Source: an uncultured Bacillota bacterium
Lineage (GTDB): Bacteria; Bacillota; Clostridia; Christensenellales; UBA1242
Length of the DNA stretch: 32,513 bases
Direction of reading: 5' to 3'
NCBI GenBank assembly: GCA_949289785.1
Contig: CASEOW010000046.1
Span: 1 to 32,513, forward strand
The translations under genes were made by a program, and so were the position numbers. This document shows, piece by piece, positions 24,630 to 32,513 of this stretch; positions within the stretch are counted from its first letter, which is position 1, and each line of letters opens with the position of its first letter. Under the pieces are notes generated by a model that made no database searches, was not told the origin of the DNA, and was given only the letters and a program-made list of their open reading frames with translations.

Positions 24630-24658
24630 ATTATAATATAATATATTATAAAAATCAA
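24630..24658 (-). promoter_or_regulatory. Sigma-A promoter giving a leaderless M50-scpA-scpB mRNA
   Basis: On the minus strand, TTGATT (24653-24658) and TATAAT (24630-24635) are exactly 17 nt apart, with 6 nt between the -10 and the ATG at 24623. Transcription is predicted to start on the A of ATG. Confidence 0.82.
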
Positions 24659-24743
24659 GTAAAAGGATAAAACTTAGAATTAAACAAAAAATTTAATTCT
24701 AAAAAACAACTTATAAATTAACTTATAAATTAAAAATTTTATT

Positions 24744-24771
24744 TTGTAAATTCGACAAAATTTGATAAAAT
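24744..24771 (+). promoter_or_regulatory. Extended -10 promoter of the interrupted ORF
   Basis: TTGTAA (24744-24749) is followed after 16 nt by TAAAAT (24766-24771), preceded by an extended -10 TG (24763-24764). The ATG at 24780 is 8 nt beyond the -10, so a transcript would begin at or 1-2 nt before it. Confidence 0.6.
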
Positions 24772-24790
24772 TCTTCTGTATGACAAAACG

Positions 24791-24818
24791 GGCTTAAACA
24801 ATTTTATTAAGCCTTTTT
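24791..24818 (+). terminator. Terminator-like hairpin containing the in-frame stop of the interrupted ORF
   Basis: GGCTTAA (24791-24797) pairs perfectly with TTAAGCC (24807-24813) around a 9-nt loop, followed by TTTTT. The TAA stop at codon 6 forms the end of the left arm. No plus-strand gene lies upstream, so if active it would act as an attenuator of this ORF. Confidence 0.5.
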
Positions 24819-24826
24819 ATTGTTGC

Positions 24827-24857
24827 AGTAAGCTTAATACTTCTGCTTACTTTTTTT
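24827..24857 (+). terminator. Second terminator-like hairpin inside the same ORF
   Basis: AGTAAGC (24827-24833) pairs perfectly with GCTTACT (24845-24851) around an 11-nt loop, followed by six T. It lies within the codons of the hydrophobic helix, so the T-run may simply be Phe/Leu codons. Confidence 0.35.
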
Positions 24858-25407
24858 ACTTTTAATAATAAAATCATAAAAAAAATAACTCCATTTTTAT
24901 TAACAACAAATAATATTTCAATAAAAGTTGGTGAAACTATATCAAATTTTTATCAAATTAGTGACAAAAGAGCTGAATTAAAATTTTATGTAGAAAATCC
25001 AGAAAAAATCAATATTAATAAAGAAAATATAACTGGCGTAATTGCTGGAGAAACTTTAGTAAAAATAACTGCCAAATTAGAAAACAAAGTAATTGAATCA
25101 GAATTTAAAGTAGATATTTTTAATAAAGATTACAAATTAGAACTTTCTTCTATCGTTGGATGTGAAATTTATCAAAATCAGATAATAGTAAAAGAAAATA
25201 TATCACAATTTAATTTTAATCTTTATGATTTAAAAGGGGAAGAAATTAAAGATTTTAAATATCAAATTTTTTATGATAATAGAGATATTTTATTAAATGA
25301 TGAGTTTGGTATGATACAAATTTATACAAAAAAAGATACATCAATAATATTTAATTTTCCAACATATAATTACAAGTTAACTATTGATATAAATTTAATA
25401 AATTAAA

Positions 25408-25448
25408 CAAAAAAGTTTCTTCTACTTAAAGTAAAAGAAACTTTTTTA
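25408..25448 (-). terminator. Bidirectional terminator between dacF and the interrupted ORF
   Basis: A long stem pairs GTTTCTT-C-TACTT (from 25415) with AAGTA-A-AAGAAAC (to 25441), with one mismatch and a tiny loop. It is flanked by A-runs and T-runs and serves both convergent genes. Confidence 0.88.
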
Positions 25449-25449
25449 T

Positions 25450-26610
25450 TTACCAATTAACTACTATCTTATCAATACAATCTTTCAAAGACATTTTTTC
25501 TATATTTTCTTTGACTATTAAATCAATTTCTTTTATAACATTTCCTTCATTTATGATAGATACCTTACCAATAACTTCACCTGTTTTTGTTGGAGCATTT
25601 ACTTTTGAAGGTAAATTATAAGAAAGTTCATAATCTTTCATATTTCCTTTTCGAGAAACTACAGAAAAATCTTCTTTAGCATAAACTTCTACATTATCCT
25701 TCTTACCTTTGTTTACTGCGATAGATTGAAGAGGACTTGATTGACTAATAATACTTTTATTTTCATAATTAGCGAAACCATAATTAAATAATTTAGAACA
25801 TTCATTAAAACGAGTTTGACTATTGCTAGCTCCAATAATAACTGAAATAAGTCTCATGTCATTTCTTTTAGCACTAGCACAAAGACAACAACCTGCCTCA
25901 TTAGTTGAACCTGTTTTTCCACCATCACAACCTTCGTAATATCTCACTAATTTATTTGTATTAACTAATTCTGTTTTTCTTCCAGAAGGATGTATTAATT
26001 CATCCATCCAAATTGTACTAAATTTATGATATAAATCATGTTTAACTACTTCTTTTAAAATCACCGCGCTATCCTTTGCACATGAATATTGCTCAGGAGC
26101 TGGAAGACCCGTACAATTCACATAATTTGTATCATTCATTCCTAATTCTTTAGCTTTTTCATTCATTTTTACAACAAAGGCTTTTTCACTTCCGCTTATA
26201 TGTTCTGCCAATGCAACTGATGCATCATTTGCTGATGCCATGATTACGCTTTTCAACATATCACTTGCAGTATATTCAACATAAGGGTCGATAAATACTT
26301 GACTTCCTCCCATCCCAGATGCGTTTTCCGAAATAGATATTAAACTTTCTTCAGTAAGATTTCCTTTATCAAATTCTTCTAGTGTTAAAAGAATAGTCAT
26401 CATTTTAACCATACTAGCAATAGGTAAATGTTGAGTAGCATTTTTCTCATACAACAAATTCCCAGAACTAAACTCAACTAAACATGCACTTTTACTAGTA
26501 ATGTCCACTTCATCATTTGAGGAAGCAAATGAAGTAAAAGTAGAATTATTTATACAACATATTGTGAGTAGTAGAATAAATATCATGCAAATACTTACTA
26601 TTTTTTTCAT
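25450..26610 (-). CDS. dacF: Sporulation-type D-alanyl-D-alanine carboxypeptidase DacF
   Basis: This is a penicillin-binding protein 5 family enzyme that trims the terminal D-Ala of peptidoglycan stem peptides outside the membrane. The 386 residues have a signal peptide (MKKIVSICMIFILLLTICC region, cleavage near 30). The catalytic motifs are S66-MVK (SxxK), SAN (126-128) and KTG (232-234), and a C-terminal beta domain follows. The segment ASGMGGSQVFIDP and MASANDASVALAEHISGSE match DacF of Bacillus closely, a forespore enzyme of spore cortex synthesis. AAGGAG lies 7 nt before ATG. It follows the spoIIM-like gene by 57 nt; in B. subtilis spoIIM and dacF are also near neighbours. Confidence 0.88.
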   Translation of the reverse strand: MKKIVSICMIFILLLTICCINNSTFTSFASSNDEVDITSKSACLVEFSSGNLLYEKNATQHLPIASMVKMMTILLTLEEFDKGNLTEESLISISENASGMGGSQVFIDPYVEYTASDMLKSVIMASANDASVALAEHISGSEKAFVVKMNEKAKELGMNDTNYVNCTGLPAPEQYSCAKDSAVILKEVVKHDLYHKFSTIWMDELIHPSGRKTELVNTNKLVRYYEGCDGGKTGSTNEAGCCLCASAKRNDMRLISVIIGASNSQTRFNECSKLFNYGFANYENKSIISQSSPLQSIAVNKGKKDNVEVYAKEDFSVVSRKGNMKDYELSYNLPSKVNAPTKTGEVIGKVSIINEGNVIKEIDLIVKENIEKMSLKDCIDKIVVNW

Positions 26611-26667
26611 AAAATTTTCTCCTTTGTAAAAATAGTTTTTTCAAAAAATTAGTTTTTATTCAATTAA

Positions 26668-27285
26668 TCATATAACTAAAATAATTTTTGCATTAAATAA
26701 AATTAAAAGTAAAGATTCAAATATACATAACCCTAAAAGAATTATCGCACTAATAAAAATTATCCTACTTTTTTGTCTAGGATATTTACAACCCCCAAAA
26801 CACCTTAAATCCCTCATTGTTTTTGAAAGTAAAGTATAAAACAAAATTAAACAAGATAAAATCAAAATCTGACATGGCAAGACTATTATTATAGAAACTA
26901 AAACTCCACTTATTCCGTAAAATATAATCATAAGAGTTAAATTTAATCCTAATAAATAACTTCTGTAAATTAAAAATATTATAGCAATAGGTGATAAATA
27001 CTTACAAAAAGAACAAGCAAATAAAATTAAAAAAATCAAACATATAGATAATAATCTTAAAAAAAATGTAGAATTTGAAATATTATTAGAAGACAAATCT
27101 ACAACTCCAAATTTATCAGAAATATTATAATTAGAAGAAGTTTTAGTCGCTACTATTATTCCTGTAAGAATAGAAAGTATTGCTAATGAAAAAAGAATAA
27201 AAAGTTTGATTTTATTTTCTTTAACTAATTCTACTACTGGACTTATAATGTAATTAAAATTTTTTTTCTTGTATTTTTTTGTCAT
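26668..27285 (-). CDS. spoIIM: Stage II sporulation protein M-like membrane protein
   Basis: A 205-residue protein with a basic N-terminus and about six membrane segments that fits SpoIIM, part of the DMP complex that remodels the septal wall during engulfment. Diagnostic stretches are IYRSYLLGLNLTLMI (SpoIIM pattern KG...G), VSIIIVLPCQILILSCLILF (the VLP motif before the fourth helix) and the C-terminal FESLL. Sequence similarity is low outside these, so I call it SpoIIM-like. There is no ribosome binding site: CATAGATT, resembling a sigma-E -10 (CATACAMT), ends 5 nt before the ATG. It is followed by dacF, and both are sporulation genes of peptidoglycan remodelling. Confidence 0.72.
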   Translation of the reverse strand: MTKKYKKKNFNYIISPVVELVKENKIKLFILFSLAILSILTGIIVATKTSSNYNISDKFGVVDLSSNNISNSTFFLRLLSICLIFLILFACSFCKYLSPIAIIFLIYRSYLLGLNLTLMIIFYGISGVLVSIIIVLPCQILILSCLILFYTLLSKTMRDLRCFGGCKYPRQKSRIIFISAIILLGLCIFESLLLILFNAKIILVI

Positions 27286-27363
27286 ATTTTAATCTATGTT
27301 TATATAATAAAAAAAAGAACATTAACATCTACTAAAGTCTTTCGTTCTAAAATATGTTTTAAT

Positions 27364-27425
27364 AAAAAAAACATACAATAATGAAAATCTATAGATTTAG
27401 TACATTATCATATGTTTTTTTTATT
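27364..27425 (-). terminator. Large hairpin terminator after topA
   Basis: On the minus strand, a 13-bp arm starting ACATATGATAATG pairs with CATTATTGTATGT (two G-U pairs), enclosing an inner AAATC/GATTT hairpin. A- and T-runs extend both ends. It lies 40 nt after the topA stop. Confidence 0.8.
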
Positions 27426-27464
27426 TTTATATTGATAAATTTAAAATAAATTTTTAATAAATAA

Positions 27465-29525
27465 TTATTCTTGAATGTAATCACAAGACTGAGAACTACA
27501 TTTAATTTTTTTATTTTTTATAATTAAAGGACTTTGACATTTAGGACACTTATCACCTGTGGTAATGTCCCAACTCATAAATTTACACTCAGGATATTTT
27601 TCACAAGCATAAAATATTTTTCCCTTTTTACTCCGTCTCTCAATCATATTTGATTTACATTCTGGACATATCCCAACCTTTTTTATATTAAAAACAACAG
27701 GTTTAGTATTTTTGCATTTAGGAAAGTTTGAACAAGCTAAAAATTGACCAAATCTCCCCTCCCTTAACAACATTTTACCACCGCATTTTTCACATATTTC
27801 ATCAGTTTCTTTAGGAGGTTCTTTCATTGTAACACCGCTTGCATCTGCCTTTTCGATTAAGTTTTCAAAACCATCATAAAAACTTGATACTACATGATGC
27901 CAGTCTTCTCCTTTTGATGCTATATCATCAAGACGCTGTTCCATATGAGCGGTGAATTTAACATTTATAACTCCACTAAAGAATTTTTCAAGATAATCAT
28001 TAATCTTTTTCCCTAATTCAGTAGGATAAAGTGTTTTACCTTCTTTTTGAGTATATTTTCTAGAATTAATTACTGTTATAGTTGAAGCATAAGTAGCAGG
28101 TCTTCCAATTCCTTTTTCTTCCATAGCTTTTACTAAACTTGCTTCAGTGTATCTTGCTGGAGGTTTAGTAAATTTTTGTTCTATGGTTATTTTTGAACAA
28201 GACAATAATTCTCCTTCTTCTAATTTAGGAAGCTTATTATTATCATTATTTTTATTATCTTCTTCAACAAATTCTTTATAAACAGCAGTATAACCCGGAA
28301 ATTCCATTGTTCTACCATTTGCTTTAAATCCATAATCTTCACAAGTGAAATTAATAGATACATTAGAATATTGAGCTTCACTCATTTGACTTGCTAAAAA
28401 TCTTTCATAAATAAGTTTATAAAGCTTATAATTATCACTTGTTAATGTTTCTTTAGCCATTTCAGGAGTAATATCCATTGTAATAGGTCTTATAGCTTCG
28501 TGTGCATCTTGAGCATTTTTCTTTGTAGAATAAATGTTAGGCTTAGAAGGAACAAAATCATTGCCATACTTATTCTTGATAAATTCTATACAAGCGTTTT
28601 GAGCATCTTCAGAAACACGAACAGAGTCAGTTCTTATATAAGTTATAAGTGCAATTTTACCCTCACCTTTTATATCAACTCCTTCGTATAACTGTTGTGC
28701 AGCTGAGGTGGTTCTTGCAAGAGATAAACCAAGTTTATTTAAAGCATCTTGTTGCATAGTTGATGTAGTAAAAGGAGCAGGTGCATGAGATTTAGTTTTG
28801 CTCTTTTTAACTTCTTTTACAACAAATTCTTTACCTTTACAATTTTCTAAAATTACATCAACTTCTTCTTTATTTTTGGGTTGATATTTTTTGTTTTTAT
28901 ATGTAGATAATAAAGTTTTAATATCATATGAATCTTTTTTCAGGAAAGCATTTACTAACCAATATTCTTCTGGCACAAAATTTTCTATCTCTCGTTCTCT
29001 ATCTACAACTAATTTTAAAGCAACAGATTGAACTCTACCAGCAGACAACTTAGGTGCTATTTTTTTGCACAATATAGGTGATAATTTGTAACCAACAAGT
29101 CTATCAAGAACTCTTCTTGCTTGTTGAGCATCTACTAATTTCAAATCTATTTTTCTAGGATTTTCAAGAGCTTTTGTAACAGCTTTTTTAGAAATTTCGT
29201 TAAATTCTATTCTGCAATTTTTGTTTTCATCAAAACCCAAAATGTGAGCAACGTGCCAAGAAATAGCCTCACCTTCACGGTCAGGGTCAGTTGCAATATA
29301 AACTTCTTCAGCATTTTCAGCCTTTTTTTGCAAATCTTTTATTAATTCTTTTTTATCAGGAACTATTTCATATTTAGGTTCAAAGTTATGTTTAATATCA
29401 ACTGAAAGTCCTTTTGAAGGTAAATCTCTTATATGGCCTTTAGTAGCAAAAACTTCATATCCATTTCCAAGATATTTTTTTAATGCTTCTCTTTTAAATG
29501 GTGATTCTATTATTATTAATTTCAT
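27465..29525 (-). CDS. topA: DNA topoisomerase I
   Basis: TopA relaxes negative supercoils through a transient 5'-phosphotyrosine break. The 686 residues contain a Toprim domain (from MKLIIIESP; DPDREGEAISWH at 80-91) and SAGRVQSVAL. The catalytic Tyr296 is in ITYIRTDS, and PARYTEASLVKAMEE and GIGRPATYA follow. The C-terminus carries three zinc ribbons (CEKCGGKMLL..C..FPKC, CPECKSNM..C..YPEC, CPKCQSPL..C..C). The opening ESPFKREALKKYLG differs from the usual ESPAKAKTIEKYLG, a mild oddity next to an invariant Glu. AGGAG lies 7 nt before ATG. It follows dprA by about 51 nt, as in B. subtilis. Confidence 0.97.
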   Translation of the reverse strand: MKLIIIESPFKREALKKYLGNGYEVFATKGHIRDLPSKGLSVDIKHNFEPKYEIVPDKKELIKDLQKKAENAEEVYIATDPDREGEAISWHVAHILGFDENKNCRIEFNEISKKAVTKALENPRKIDLKLVDAQQARRVLDRLVGYKLSPILCKKIAPKLSAGRVQSVALKLVVDREREIENFVPEEYWLVNAFLKKDSYDIKTLLSTYKNKKYQPKNKEEVDVILENCKGKEFVVKEVKKSKTKSHAPAPFTTSTMQQDALNKLGLSLARTTSAAQQLYEGVDIKGEGKIALITYIRTDSVRVSEDAQNACIEFIKNKYGNDFVPSKPNIYSTKKNAQDAHEAIRPITMDITPEMAKETLTSDNYKLYKLIYERFLASQMSEAQYSNVSINFTCEDYGFKANGRTMEFPGYTAVYKEFVEEDNKNNDNNKLPKLEEGELLSCSKITIEQKFTKPPARYTEASLVKAMEEKGIGRPATYASTITVINSRKYTQKEGKTLYPTELGKKINDYLEKFFSGVINVKFTAHMEQRLDDIASKGEDWHHVVSSFYDGFENLIEKADASGVTMKEPPKETDEICEKCGGKMLLREGRFGQFLACSNFPKCKNTKPVVFNIKKVGICPECKSNMIERRSKKGKIFYACEKYPECKFMSWDITTGDKCPKCQSPLIIKNKKIKCSSQSCDYIQE

Positions 29526-29576
29526 TCAAACTCCTTTTTAAGTTTATAATATAATATTTATTAAAGTTTCAAATAA

Positions 29577-30644
29577 TCAAGTTAAAACAATATTTCCACC
29601 AGGTAGTCTATTAATTATTCCACGAATTTCCATAGTTGTCAAACAAGAATTAAAAATATTTACAGGTAATCCACTTTTTTTTGTAAGAAAATCAACATCT
29701 TTCATTCCATCGTTTAATAAAGACACTATTATTTGTTCTTCTATGGATAATTGAAAACTCATTGCATCATTTGATTTATTTAGATTATAATCAATTAAAA
29801 TATCATCTACACTTGTAACACAACTTGCTTGACCGCATTTAATTATTTCATTTGGCAAATTACTTGTAATACTATCTATATTTCCAGGTATCGCATATAA
29901 AGCCTTACCATAATCAAGAGCAAAATCTCTTGTATGAATAGTACCACTTTTAACATTTGCCTCAGTTATCAAAACACCATCACTAAGACCAGCAATTATC
30001 CTATTTCTTTGTGGAAAAGAATATTTACTTGCACTTTTATCAGGAAGATATTCACTAACAATTAACCCTTTTGTTGCTATTTCTTGTGCTAGAGAATAAT
30101 GTTCACTAGGATAAATATTATTAATGCCTGAACCTAGTACAGCTATAGTTTTTCCATTTTGTTTTAAACATTCTTTATGAGCTATACTATCTATTCCATA
30201 AGCTAAACCACTAACAATAACTAGCCCATTTTTTGATAACTCTCCTGCAAATTTAGATGTTACAAATCTTCCATAATTAGAAGGTTTTCTAGTTCCTATA
30301 ATAGAAATTGAAGGCAAATTAAATAAATTTAAATCTCCTTTACAGAATAAATAAAAAGGACAATCAGGTAAAGGTTGAAGTTTCTTAGGAAAATTATAAT
30401 CAAATTTAGTAACTATAGTTATCTCTTTACTATCAAGATAGCTAATAAAATTATTAACAACATTTTCATCTGCCTTAGCTTTCATTTTTTCATAAATTTC
30501 AGATGTTAATATTTTATCAAAATTAGTCTTTTTAAAATTTTTTAAAGTTAAATTATCTCCCATAAGTGTTACTATTTGTTGACATTTTTGATAAGATAAA
30601 TCAAACATTGATAAAAATACAAAAAACAATCTATTTTCTTCCAT
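29577..30644 (-). CDS. dprA: DNA processing protein DprA (Smf)
   Basis: DprA binds incoming single-stranded DNA during transformation and loads RecA. From the ATG at 30644 it has 355 residues. An N-terminal helical SAM-like region leads to the Rossmann-fold DprA domain with ISIIGTRKPSNYG, VSGLAYGIDSIAHKECL, TIAVLGSGINNIYPSEH, SEYLPDKSASKYSFPQRNRIIAGLS (given in parts: SEYLPDKSAS, FPQRNRIIAGLS) and AIPGNID. A C-terminal winged helix (VDFLTKKSGLPVNIFNSCLTTMEIRG in part) ends the protein. AAGGAA lies 5 nt before this ATG; an upstream start at 30677 lacks one. It sits between comM and topA, a conserved order. No other competence genes are in the window. Confidence 0.96.
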   Translation of the reverse strand: MEENRLFFVFLSMFDLSYQKCQQIVTLMGDNLTLKNFKKTNFDKILTSEIYEKMKAKADENVVNNFISYLDSKEITIVTKFDYNFPKKLQPLPDCPFYLFCKGDLNLFNLPSISIIGTRKPSNYGRFVTSKFAGELSKNGLVIVSGLAYGIDSIAHKECLKQNGKTIAVLGSGINNIYPSEHYSLAQEIATKGLIVSEYLPDKSASKYSFPQRNRIIAGLSDGVLITEANVKSGTIHTRDFALDYGKALYAIPGNIDSITSNLPNEIIKCGQASCVTSVDDILIDYNLNKSNDAMSFQLSIEEQIIVSLLNDGMKDVDFLTKKSGLPVNIFNSCLTTMEIRGIINRLPGGNIVLT

Positions 30645-30763
30645 AATCTTCCTTTTTATTCTCATAATATAATACATTATTTTTTGATATTTAAAAAATA
30701 AATTAACAAATTTTCATTAATTTATTAATTTATTTTTATCTTATGTAAATTTAGTTTTATTTT

Positions 30764-32296
30764 TTATTCCCAATACTTATTATCCATCGACCTATAAGAT
30801 ATAGCCTCTGCTATATGATTTGAATTTATTTTTTCACTATTATCAAGGTCTGCGATAGTTCTAGCAACTTTCAATATTCTATCGTGTGCCCTAGCACTTA
30901 GTTTCAACTTTTGAAAAGCTGTTCTTAATAATAATTCACTTGATTGGTCAAGGTTACAAAATTTTTTAACTTGAGCAGAATTCATTTTAGCATTACAAAA
31001 GTTTTTATCGTTACAAAATCTATTTAACTGAATTTTTCTAGCATTATCAACTCTCTTTTTAATTTCTGAAGATTTTTCTTCTTCATTTTCACTTTTAAGT
31101 TGATCGTATGTTACATTATCTACTTCAATATGTATATCAATTCTATCCATAATTGGACCTGAAATTTTTGAAAGATATTTATTTACTTGGCTTGGAGTGC
31201 ATTTACATTCTCTGTCTTTTACACCATAATTGCCACATGGACAAGGATTCATAGATGCTATTAATGTAAAATTAGCTGGATAAGTTATAGTTGAGTTAGC
31301 CCTTGCTACTGTTATATTTCCGTCCTCTAAAGGTTGTCTTAAAGTTTCAATTGTGTGCTTAGAGTATTCAGGAAATTCGTCTAAAAATAAAACTCCATGA
31401 TCAGCAAGTGATACTTCGCCCGGTTTACTATTATTTCCACCACCTATTAATGAAACTGTACTTGCTGTATGGTGAGGACTTCTAAAAGGTCTTTGACAAA
31501 TTATTCCTTTTTTTAAATCAAGTTCTCCAGCAATCGAATGGATTTTAGTAATTTCAAGTGCTTCTTCAAAAGTTAAGTCTGGCAGAATAGATGGAAAACA
31601 TTTAGCAAGCATACTTTTACCACTCCCTGGAGGACCTATCATTAAAAGATTATGTCCACCAGCTGCAGCAATTTCAAGTGCTCTTTTAGCTCTCATTTGC
31701 CCTTTTACAAAACAAAAATCCATACATTGATATTCATTTTTTAGAACACTTTTATAATCAACTATTTCTAGTTTATTTATGACTCTATTTCCTTGAAGAA
31801 ATTCTACAACTTCACTTAATGTTTTGACTGGATAAATATCTATACCACTTATGAAACTTGCTTCTTTTGAGTTATCAAAAGGTATAATAAACTTTTTAAT
31901 TCCAAGATTTCTTGCTGAAATTAATAATGGTAAAACACCTTTTACCTTTCTTACTCCTCCATCAAAGGAAAGTTCGCCAATAAAAACGTAATCTTTTTCA
32001 TTTTTAATATTATTTTCACAATCACAGCTCAAAATTCCAATAGCTATTGCTAAATCATACAAACTACCTTCTTTTTTTATGTCTGCAGGTGCAAGATTAA
32101 CGGTTATACGCTTAATAGGATAAGAATAAACACTATTTCTTATTGCAGAACGAACTCTTTCTTTTGCTTCTTTAATTGCAGTATCTGCTAGACCGACTAT
32201 ATCAAATTTAGGAATACCATTACCTACATCAATTTCTACATCTACTGCATAACCATCTATTCCTTTAAGACCTAAACTTTTTATTTTTGATAACAT
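30764..32296 (-). CDS. comM: YifB/ComM family AAA+ Mg-chelatase-like ATPase
   Basis: ComM-type proteins are hexameric helicases that promote branch migration of recombination intermediates in transformation. The 510 residues have an N-terminal Lon-protease-like fold (FDIVGLADTAIKEAKERVR, INLAP-type motif as VNLAPADIKKEGSLYDLAIA), then a AAA+ domain with Walker A GPPGSGKS (221-228), Walker B VLFLDEFPE, and the ASMNPCPCGNYG segment. The C-terminal lid includes LSARAHDRILKVARTIADLD. All motifs are intact. GAGAGGAA lies 4-5 nt before ATG. It is first in the comM-dprA-topA series. Confidence 0.96.
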   Translation of the reverse strand: MLSKIKSLGLKGIDGYAVDVEIDVGNGIPKFDIVGLADTAIKEAKERVRSAIRNSVYSYPIKRITVNLAPADIKKEGSLYDLAIAIGILSCDCENNIKNEKDYVFIGELSFDGGVRKVKGVLPLLISARNLGIKKFIIPFDNSKEASFISGIDIYPVKTLSEVVEFLQGNRVINKLEIVDYKSVLKNEYQCMDFCFVKGQMRAKRALEIAAAGGHNLLMIGPPGSGKSMLAKCFPSILPDLTFEEALEITKIHSIAGELDLKKGIICQRPFRSPHHTASTVSLIGGGNNSKPGEVSLADHGVLFLDEFPEYSKHTIETLRQPLEDGNITVARANSTITYPANFTLIASMNPCPCGNYGVKDRECKCTPSQVNKYLSKISGPIMDRIDIHIEVDNVTYDQLKSENEEEKSSEIKKRVDNARKIQLNRFCNDKNFCNAKMNSAQVKKFCNLDQSSELLLRTAFQKLKLSARAHDRILKVARTIADLDNSEKINSNHIAEAISYRSMDNKYWE

Positions 32297-32319
32297 TTTT
32301 CCTCTCTATAATCTTTATC

Positions 32320-32348
32320 ATTATAATGGTTATTAAAAATAAAAACAA
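32320..32348 (-). promoter_or_regulatory. Probable sigma-A promoter of comM
   Basis: On the minus strand, TTGTTT (32343-32348) and TATAAT (32320-32325) are 17 nt apart, about 24 nt upstream of the ATG. The remaining 32349-32513 is AT-rich and holds only a short direct repeat (AATACAATTTTA twice near 32480-32507). Confidence 0.65.
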
Positions 32349-32513
32349 ATAAAATTAAATTAATTATAAATTAAAATAAAAGATAAAATCTAATAAACAA
32401 AAAAAATAAATATGTATAAAAAAACAATAAAATCAAATATGAAAATTAATTTAAAATAATACTTTATTTACAACATTACAAATACAATTTTATAAATACA
32501 ATTTTATTTAATA

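Larger units (their letters stand above)
24780..25406 (+). pseudogene. Interrupted ORF for a membrane-anchored protein with an Ig-like (Big2-type) domain
   Basis: From the ATG at 24780 the frame reads MTKRA, then TAA (24795-24797), then about 202 open codons to TAA at 25404-25406. Ignoring the stop, the product would be a 208-residue signal-anchored protein: a basic N-terminus (TKRA), one hydrophobic helix (ILLSLFIVAVSLILLLTFF), then a beta-rich ectodomain. The ectodomain has KVGETISNFYQISD, ITGVIAGETLVKITAKLEN and later strand-like repeats, reminiscent of bacterial Ig-like domains. No in-frame ATG, GTG or TTG occurs after the TAA until near the end. The stop lies in the left arm of a hairpin. 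It could be a recent pseudogene, a sequencing error, or a gene expressed by an unusual route; function unknown. Confidence 0.6.

Noticed and set aside
32480..32507. Direct repeat AATACAATTTTA at the right end
   Set aside because: Two copies of a short AT-rich word; no spacer regularity or third copy to suggest an array or origin.

Overview
The window is a chromosomal segment of a very AT-rich, spore-forming member of the Firmicutes/Bacillota, most likely class Clostridia. The evidence is the low-GC coding style, a cluster of sporulation genes (sigK, spoIVFB, ylbJ, a spoIIM-like gene, dacF), the Firmicutes-type blocks plsX-rnc-smc-ftsY, scpA-scpB and comM-dprA-topA, and a type A RNase P RNA. 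Genus and order cannot be settled from the sequence. Stops are standard (TAA dominates, and TGA is used as a stop in scpA). No IS element, phage gene, CRISPR array or rRNA was seen.

Layout. 1-130: 5' part of rnpB on the minus strand, with a consensus promoter. 259-1626: a diadenylate-cyclase-like protein with an altered active site. 1976-2707: uninterrupted sigK. 2843-9042 (minus): plsX-rnc-smc-ftsY, lacking the fab and acpP genes often found between plsX and rnc. 9337-11794 (minus): pta-ackA-rpmF, with its own promoter and terminator. 11932-12855 (plus): ylbJ. 12913-13635: an orphan protein. 13749-14312: a DUF4364 regulator. 14375-16128 (minus): degV-HIT-rnhA. 16251-16412: a YjzC-like small protein. 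16532-16960: a DUF3592-like membrane protein. 17238-17325: tRNA-Ser(GGA). 17443-21010 (minus): DUF378, mnmA, a TM2 protein and a degenerate cyclase-like membrane protein. 21033-21479: an orphan helical protein. 21457-22451 (minus): spoIVFB and a tiny upstream ORF. 22487-24623 (minus): M50 protease-scpA-scpB. 24780-25406 (plus): an interrupted ORF. 25450-27285 (minus): spoIIM-like-dacF. 27465-32296 (minus): comM-dprA-topA.

Functional themes. The three condensin genes (smc, scpA, scpB) are all present, about 15 kb apart. The mother-cell sporulation theme includes pro-sigma-K and its intramembrane protease SpoIVFB, the YlbJ transporter and a SpoIIM-like engulfment protein. Acetate/acetyl-phosphate metabolism (pta-ackA), phospholipid synthesis (plsX), RNA processing (rnpB, rnc, rnhA, mnmA) and DNA uptake/processing (comM, dprA, topA) make up the rest.

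The most unusual observation is a recurring leaderless-mRNA layout. Three genes without a Shine-Dalgarno sequence (DUF4364, the TM2 protein, and the M50 gene heading scpAB) each have a good sigma-A promoter whose -10 box ends exactly 6 nt before the start codon. A fourth near-leaderless promoter drives the ORF at 24780, which has an in-frame TAA at codon 6 inside a terminator-like hairpin and then about 200 open codons with no canonical start. Most other genes have clear GGAG-type ribosome binding sites, so the organism appears to use both initiation modes.
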